Origin: Eremomyces bilateralis CBS 781.70
Lineage: Eukaryota; Ascomycota; Dothideomycetes; Eremomycetales; Eremomycetaceae
Length of the DNA stretch: 64,000 nt
Assembly (NCBI RefSeq): GCF_010015585.1
Contig: NW_022985071.1
Span: forward strand, 1,351,097 to 1,415,096
Direction: 5' to 3'
The translations under genes and the position numbers were made by a program. The notes below the pieces were generated by a model that saw only the letters and a list, made by a program, of their open reading frames with translations, was not told where the DNA came from and ran no database searches. Within the stretch, counting starts at the first letter, position 1, and each line of letters begins with the position of its first letter. Below, piece after piece: positions 57,434-64,000 of this stretch.

Positions 57434-59975
57434 GATGGCAGACTCGCGCCAGTGACGGAAACAGAAGTTAAGACTGAAAAGTGTCCAGCACAGTCAAAGA
57501 TAGCTAGTGAATGAAGGGGAGTGACTAGAGTGGGGGGAAGAGGGCAGTTGGTGTTGTAGAACCTCTCTCGGAGCGTCCTTTGCGGCTGTTCTTATAGAAG
57601 CAAGAGGAGATACCCCTTGTGTCTCCGTTCGGGATCATGCTCGAGAATTATTTGATCAAATGGGGAAGTAATGGTGCGACGAAAACGAAGCAATCTTTCT
57701 CTCACTGGACAAGTGGACATCATGGTTAGAACCTTGAGGGTGACTATCTTGCGCTTCGCGTGTAAACAACAAGCGGGCCACCCATCGTAGGGACCATAGG
57801 AGGTTAAACATTCTCAAAGGGAAACATAGGGGCACTCCTAGTATGTCAGCTGGATGTCCTAGGACCCAAAGGGGCACAGCAGATATGCGACGGAAGTTAA
57901 GCCCTCTATCACGCCTTGTCAAGGCGAGGCCATTTCATGTGACTCTTGCATCAGCCGGGAAACGGCATAACCGGATTCTCCTAGGCGGAATGTCTAGTGG
58001 TCGGCTTGCACATGTTGACGCTGTGTCCAGTCGATCGTCCTGTTTTTCGTAGAGTGATTTTGTGGTCAATAATCTAGGCAGGGATCATATGAAACCGATG
58101 AACCCCCAGATATGGATGGGACTCCATAATTCTTCTACCTCTCGACACCATACTCAACAAACAGTAGAGAAGCATTGCGAGAAATTGAGGGACTTCTCCA
58201 GAGGAAATATGAACAGTGACGCAAGTTTCCATTACCTGCCTGCTAACATGCTGGTGATCCCTTTTTTGAGTTGCGAGTTGCAAGCCACTAGCCAGCACAT
58301 GTTGGGGGAAAGGTCCTGTAACGCAGTATGCAGAGTCAAGTGCAAAACTGAGAGTTGAAGTTTGAGATACATATAAATTTGAAACGTATTCCGTAGTTCT
58401 GTTGCTGTTCAACTCCTGAACGTGTGATACAAAGTACACTAAGTCCATTTGGGTTAGACCCAGCTTCGGCCAACCTCGTCTTGGTCTCACATCCCGTCGG
58501 TTCGGAACGGACTTTACGGTTTGGACTTCCTGAATTCCTAATTATGTCGTTCGTTGCCCTATCTCGCAAATGCACAGCCGAAGTGTTGGTAAGGTTTCTT
58601 TGGGAATCTCAGGGAGAGGTATCATCGATTAGCAGGAGCAACGCATGGTCTCAAAGCGCGAACACATTCCCTTTTCCTCGCTTGGTTCACGTTTCATCCT
58701 CCGCAGAACTAAGTATCAAAGTACATAAGGCCTCGGCGAAGATGATGTTGAGGTCGGCATGGTATTACAGCTATTCATTGCTGTCATTGTTCTGCGATCG
58801 GTCCAGTCGTGAATTTATTAGGGTTCGAAGTCGTTCTTATTGTCGACAAGCGATCATGTCGTGATCCGCGACCACTATAATCGAACATCAACCCTCCAGC
58901 TGATGCAATGCACTATAACATCACGCCACTATTAATCCTACTCGAATCACCGCCACCTAAAAATCCCCAGATGATCTGAGGCTCCAGGTCTCTCTGCCGT
59001 TGCCTATTGGCATTCATGCAGATGGGTCTCCTGGGCTGCTGCCCGTCTTTGTTCTGGCGACGAATTGTAAGGACTGAGGTGAAGCTTAAGGCTAGAGCAT
59101 TGGCTTGTTCGCTTGGACCAGTCATATCGCCCATCACCTATTAATTATCTCTCGCCCGTGAATGGTCAGCGCACTCATCTCATCAACGCCAATGTCACTC
59201 CGTGGCATGCCTCAACCAGTCAACCTTCGTCACGAGCACTCATGACGGGAGTTGTGGAGAATGCCCCCCAGATGATTCGAGGCTCTGGTCACCTTAACGG
59301 TGTCCCGCTGTTACTACAGATGCCTTTCGAAAATCACCAATCAGGAAATCACACCCCCCAATTCAGGGAACACCACCGGTCTACCACCCAGCAATGGTAA
59401 TTTTGGTATCATGCATTCAGGAAACTCTACCGGTAGAATTATGCTCCTACTGCAACTCAATTCCGTGTCTCTAGATCGCTCGTTCCCAACCAAGCAGTAT
59501 AAATATTTCTATAAACCTCCCCATAGCTTTTGCAACCATCCTGTTTCCTCCTAGCATAGTGTTAAAATCATTTAACACTTAAGTTACTGGAATTACTATT
59601 CTTCTTGAAAATATCCCTTCATGCTTGGTATCTAGCACCTATCCACTGGCAACTACAGGTAAGTACCGCCCAGATTGTTAATCTGATTCATGTTCGCTAG
59701 TTCATGTTCCCAGTATATGACTATACATTGTTTCCCGAGTCTCCCAACTCACTGCTTCTTTTTGTTATTGATGTACAATACTTACTAGATGTGTGCCACG
59801 CAGTCCATCGTCCCTAGGCGCCTATACAGTTATTACGACGACATACAATTATAGTTTCGACTTTGATCTCAGGACCCGATCTAATCTTTACCTTTAATTT
59901 TCGACTGCAGTTGCACCGGAGCTTCCTCCAGTGTCTGGCAGCGTCGCGAGCTTTGCTGTTGGTTTAAATATCATT
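57434..59975. other. Gene-poor spacer
   Basis: 2.5 kb without a supported gene. Overlapping frames of about 140 codons on both strands at 58074-58864 have no domain. A TATA-like element, TATAAATA, is at 59498-59505. Confidence 0.4.
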
Positions 59976-60637
59976 ATGGGCGCACACCAGGAACGACAGC
60001 AAGCTCCGCTTGTCGGGTACTCGTCCAAACTGGGGTCCGGGACCCAGGCGGATGGGGCTGGCCCGCACGCCACGCCTATCATCCCGGGCCTAGTGCCCGG
60101 TCCGATAGGACAAGCCGTTGGATCGGCGTCAGGGGCCCTCCCCATCAACGTGCCAGCTTCCGAAAATTCGGCCATGTTCCAACCCCGGCACGATCGCACC
60201 ATCATTGGAATCGAGCTCATTACTGAGGCAGCGAAGATTCAGCATGAGGTCGATAAGCTGAGCGACACAATCATGGATGCGCCTAGCCAGGGCCCGCAGA
60301 GCACGTCGGAGAACGGCTCTATTTCTGTGATAGACGCCAGCCTTGCCGGTATTGGGCAGTCGTTCAATGGTACAAGCGGGCTATCTTCACGGCATTCGTC
60401 GCTGCAGATCTCGTCCGACGAAAGCGAAACCTCGAGTAACAGTTCGCGCGGTCGCAGGGCTCGCCATTGTGCAGCTCCAAGTGAGTCCTCCTAATAGGGA
60501 TATTGAGGAAATATAAAGCTAACAGGAGCTCAGCTACACGGGCATACACCGCACTGGATGAGAACGTGATTTTGCAACGATTCCTGCATCCGGAAGAAAA
60601 TGAGGGATTGCGGCTGCTTTCACGCAGCACCCTTTGA
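59976..60637 (+). CDS. Hypothetical small protein, weak support
   Basis: Exons 59976-60480 and 60534-60637 with a 53-bp intron (GTGAGT donor, GCTAAC branch, CAG acceptor) give 202 aa. The splice avoids an early stop and opens a clean ending (YTALDENVILQRFLHPEENE then a stop). The first exon is Gly/Pro/Ser-rich with a helix-like segment (TIIGIELITEAAKIQHEVDK) and a Ser-rich acidic stretch. The frame stays open about 75 bp upstream behind a CTGCAG acceptor, so a further 5' exon may exist. No family is recognised. It lies in a gene-poor, transposon-bearing region and could be a decayed gene. Confidence 0.35.
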
Positions 60638-61165
60638 GTCTCGCTGCCACATCTGGTGTTGGCAGCGAAGAAGTTTCCTCAATTGATAATAGACCACCGC
60701 TGAAAACGTGTCGCCGTGACGCGTTATCATTGAGCCTGCCCGTGCGTTTTACGAGGTTGGATTCGTGAAGGCCTAGCATGGCCCTTTCGCCTCCAAGTAT
60801 TCCGTATCACCGGCGGTATTACTTTTCATTCCTTTCAGGCGTGAGAGAATTAGTGCCTTGTAGCCTTATGGCCTGACGATCTCAACCAGAGCAGTGTGTT
60901 AAGAAAAGGGAATTACCACGCCTGTGTATCTTATGGCTGGTGAGATTTTCCCACCCGGTTTTGAGAATCTCCAACCCGCGCTAGTATGGTGGAAATTAAT
61001 CGTTAAACTAGACCTAGCGCGTATTTTCCTTCGTCTTCGACTATATTATCAGGCCTATCTGTTATGGTCCCAGGCCTGCGGCCAGTTCCCTTGGTTGTGG
61101 CGGAAGACGTGGCTGGTGGATTATATCAGTGAAGCAAACAAACATGCAGATGGTAACACAGCATA
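60638..61165. other. Spacer, nothing recognised
   Basis: A plus-strand frame at 60924-61166 is hydrophobic and Trp/Leu-rich but matches nothing known to me. Confidence 0.35.
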
Positions 61166-61271
61166 ATTCTTATAACGAGGGATTTTGGTGGGTTTTGGCG
61201 AAAGTTCGGCAAAATCTATTCCTATAACCCGATATTCCTATACAGGGGTATTCTTATAACGAGGTCTAACT
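61166..61271 (-). mobile_element. Terminus of a pogo/Tigger-like DNA transposon
   Basis: Read on the minus strand, CAGTTAGACCTCGTTATAAG starts directly after a TA and matches the style of pogo/Tigger terminal repeats. The sub-repeat ATTCTTATAACGAGG occurs at 61166-61180 and 61250-61264 (84 bp apart), as in subterminal transposase-binding repeats. No second terminus or transposase belonging to it was found. Confidence 0.4.
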
Positions 61272-62016
61272 GTATCTATCTGTACAGTCTATTATCGACT
61301 ATCGTACATACGGTATCAGAGCATTTCTACGGTCCCACATGCCCCCCCAAAGTTTGGGCTGGTTGGATGGACTGGAGCAGGGCTCTGGCGTTGTGAGCGC
61401 GTGCAGGGTCTTGGCACAATGCGAGGGAGTTTTGGGCTCTGCCGGTATCAAAACGAGGGCGTTTCGCCTAGGTGGAAAGATCGCAGAAAACGGCGTCAGA
61501 AACCTCCGTTTTTGGAGGTCATTCTGTAGCACAAAACGTTACTCCGTATATACAACTCGCTTTCTCTCGTGATACCTCGCAGTACATTGCATTAAGTCGT
61601 AGGTCATCACAATACATTTTATCAAATCGCAAGTTGTCGCATTACATCACAAATTGTCGCATTATTTCGCATTAGTTCATTTTACTCTATCTGCTCCTGC
61701 ATAATTTCGTACCATTTTTTTCAAGTTCATATTAGTTCGCATCGGGTCACATAATCTAGCTTTCGTCACTCTTAGCTGGTACTAGCAGTGCCTTGCTGTA
61801 CACATTAGGGCATTGGAGAGGAGAGTCGCTATCTCGCGCACAAAAGGTGCCGGGAGATTTCTTCTCTCTCTCTCTCTTTAGTTTAGATTAATGGAACTTG
61901 GTAATCGCAGATCTTGCGCATCCAGACCGTGCCACTATCTTCTTTCTACTGACATCGCTGCCTCTTGCGCGCACCAAGTCCTTTACTAGCATTTGGAGCC
62001 GCCTCTGCTGCAGCGC
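61272..62016. other. Spacer with simple repeats
   Basis: Contains loose repeats of TCGCATTA/TCACA type at 61590-61680 and a (TC)n run near 61863-61877. No gene is supported. Confidence 0.4.
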
Positions 62017-62355
62017 TCATAGGGCGCTCTCTGGGCACATCCTCAGACAAAAAAGAGCATTTTGAGCATCGACTTGGGCAAATCTTTCAGCGTAGAAAGC
62101 TTCCATATCTCCAAAGTGATAATTCCATGCCATTGTTAGAGTATAGGAAGCATACACTCCGCTTATGGCGAGAGCCATAAGCTGTGCTTCGATCAGTTCT
62201 GTCGGCTGCGATAGACATTTATGCGCACTGGGATTAAGTGATCGGGGGTGATTATGATGCTTGTGTAGAGCCTCCAGCTTCCACTGGTCGTCGTTTTCGT
62301 TCTTAAATATGACAAGCCTAAAAGTACACCCTATTAAGCGCGTGCTTGTGCTCAT
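62017..62355 (-). pseudogene. MULE-type transposase fragment, FAR1-like N-terminal domain
   Basis: 112-codon frame containing GCTFRLVIFKNENDDQWKLE, then HKHHNHPRSLNPSAH. The C-x-F-R, W-x-L-E and HNHxxS-PSAH pattern is that of the zinc-binding FAR1-like domain in fungal Mutator-like transposases. The start lacks the upstream Cys partner and the frame ends before any catalytic domain, so this is a remnant. No terminal repeats were identified. Confidence 0.5.
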
Positions 62356-63666
62356 AATCCTTACCCTTTTCTACGAGTTTCCGGATCGATCCCAGTAGTA
62401 GTAATATCATATCTTAACATTAGAATGGTGAGGTCTGCCCCAGTTGAGTAGGAAACCGTAGCCATGCTACATGCCATGGCTCCTAAGAGCATTGTAGGCT
62501 TCTTCATAGGACGCGTAAAAACAATTTAGAGGAGGGGCAATATTCTCTATGTTGAGGTCTGTGAGAGAAGAAACAGATTGAACAATGAAGTTGTCCTTAG
62601 GCGAAGACTAAGGGAAATGCGCGCTAGGCCTAGTTGAACGATTATTAATTTCTACCATTACTAGCGGGGAGGAGAAATTTCAAAAACGGGAGGAGAAATC
62701 TCACCAGCTTTTCCCCACCGGGGTTTTTCATCCTCCATAGTTGCGATACGATCTGCATGGTCACTAGATAGGACCGTATCAGACGTTAAATAATAATAAT
62801 AAGAAGAATCAATTTAACGTACTATCTGGATCCCTTTCGGGTCAACGAATCCGGCGTTGCGGAGAGACTAAATTCCCAGGCGTACTACCAAGGGGTTGGA
62901 CCAAGATGAAGCCAATGTGCAGCCAGGTCTCCTCTAGGAACGGAATACCCTGCGGGGCTTAAGACCAAGGCTTTGCCTGCTATTTAACGCTGAGATACTC
63001 CTCGGAGGATGACATTTCATTCGGACAAATCATCACAAGTTCTACCTTTAGTCTGCGATGCAACATGGGCTGGTTCACCCTCAGAGGCGCAAAAGCTTCC
63101 CCCTCCAAGTGAAGCTTGAGAGCAGCCAAAACACAAGCAATTCGATTCGCGGCAAAGATGGAGGAGCTGAAGGGCCAAACGGAAGTCCTCCAAGATAAGG
63201 CGGATAAGCATCTGGAGAGGGAGACCCGATTCAAGGAGCTGCACTGACAACAGTGTCAATTGGGAGAGGTCTGCTTCTTCGACTCCGCGTATTTGATTTC
63301 TAGAAGGACGGGGATACCGGGGAACCGATGTTAAGGGGGCTAGTAGATGACGCGGCAAGTATTAGAACTGTGAATAGTATTAGTAGTTTATGTAGTGTGT
63401 GGTCAGGCCAACGTATCATCTTTACTCAAATCAACACTTAGTGACACGCTCCATTAAAGGTGCACAATAGACCAGACTCCTTCAACCCATCCAGTGCTGA
63501 GTATCCAGATGCGCCATATGCCTCCGAATTTTACATGGAGCTCTTGTTCCTGGCCGAAATGTGTGCAGTAAAATACGAACCATCCCGATCCAGCCATCCA
63601 AGTCGTCCAAATCATAATCTTATGTTCACGTTATGTTACCAATCGCTCAACCGAAAGCTGGAGGCT
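62356..63666. other. Spacer, probably decayed repeats
   Basis: A short plus-strand coiled-coil-like frame (MEELKGQTEVLQDKADKHLE, about 63159-63247) ends in a stop and has no start context. No gene is called. Confidence 0.35.
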
Positions 63667-64000
63667 CTATCGTCTCCAGGAATCATACAGTGCCATCAAC
63701 TTTTGTCTCGCCGCCTTCCCCCCTTTCTGGATCCTCGGCACCATATCCTCCGCACTGATCAGCTCGCTCACGTCCCGCCCTCCCATCACGCTCCTCTCCA
63801 CCCAACCGCAACGCGCCTTCATAGTCTTATTCGCCCCCGCCTCCAACAGCAACCTCACCGCCTCCACATGCCCCCCCGCCGTCGCTGCATGCAGCGGCGT
63901 CCCAAACGGCCCACCCGGTCTCTCTGGGCTCGGGTCAGCCCCCGCCTCGAGCAGCTTCTGAATCGACGGAAGATGCGCGGCGCGCGAGGCGGCTTGCAGC
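63667..64000 (-). CDS. Ankyrin-repeat protein, 3' end, cut by the window edge
   Basis: The reading frame is open from the window edge (first full codon at 63999) to a stop at 63667, giving 110 residues. Two ankyrin repeats are visible: LQAASRAAHLPSIQKLLEAG with ADPS, then TPLHAATAGGHVEAVRLLLE with AGANKT. A short charged tail follows (AEDMVPRIQKGGKAARQKLM). Ankyrin repeats mediate protein binding. What the N-terminal part carries lies outside the window, so no function can be given. Confidence 0.8.
   Translation of the reverse strand, partial: LQAASRAAHLPSIQKLLEAGADPSPERPGGPFGTPLHAATAGGHVEAVRLLLEAGANKTMKARCGWVERSVMGGRDVSELISAEDMVPRIQKGGKAARQKLMALYDSWRR

Noticed and set aside
58074-58864. Overlapping 138- and 146-codon frames on opposite strands
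   Set aside because: No signal peptide, domain, intron signals or codon bias. This fits chance in AT-balanced intergenic DNA.

Overview
The window is nuclear DNA of a filamentous ascomycete (Pezizomycotina). The evidence is short spliceosomal introns of about 43-120 bp with GTRNGT donors, CTRAY branch points and YAG acceptors, genes on both strands without operons, and a typical filamentous-fungal gene set (hydrophobin, rhodopsin-domain membrane protein, flavin oxidases, Byr4, Mso1, Nce101). I see nothing that fixes the genus. Exon structures were read by hand. In every multi-exon gene the exon lengths sum to a whole number of codons and the joined protein reads through the family's conserved motifs.

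Left accessory part (1-8.5 kb): a small secreted hydrophobin whose eighth cysteine and correct spacing appear only after removing two introns; a Tc1/mariner transposase remnant; a four-exon rhodopsin-domain membrane protein; a repeat-rich spacer holding a perfect 30-bp palindrome and short tandem repeats; and a structurally complete but coding-dead Fot1/pogo DNA transposon (5862-8106) with 54-bp terminal inverted repeats, a TA target duplication and foldback termini.

Middle core part (8.5-53.8 kb): mostly conserved housekeeping genes. Metabolism and mitochondria: homocysteine synthase, complex I 75/78-kDa subunit, coproporphyrinogen oxidase. Trafficking and autophagy: Atg8, Nce101, Gyp7 RabGAP, Mso1. 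ER glycan trimming: glucosidase I (GH63). RNA production and processing: Rrp36, an MMTAG2-type SR protein divergent from Mediator Med6, then SNRNP27. Cell cycle and repair: Byr4/Bfa1 and XRCC4/Lif1. Regulation: an Spt23/Mga2-like IPT/TIG protein without ankyrin repeats, and an FCP1-like HAD protein with a DxN active-site variant. Inside this core lie two tail-to-tail berberine-bridge-type flavin oxidases with different predicted flavin linkage and an unrecognised single-pass membrane protein with two PPxY motifs.

Right accessory part (53.8-64 kb): gene-poor. It holds a glycine-rich secreted protein with a tandem exon-intron duplication, one weakly supported small gene, a pogo-like transposon end, a MULE transposase fragment, and the 3' end of an ankyrin-repeat gene that runs off the window. 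No tRNA, rRNA, CRISPR array or convincing secondary-metabolite backbone gene was found. I found no clear new defence or mobile system. The strongest unusual items are the duplicated exon-intron unit, the PPxY membrane protein, the hidden-intron hydrophobin, the DxN phosphatase variant and the foldback transposon ends.
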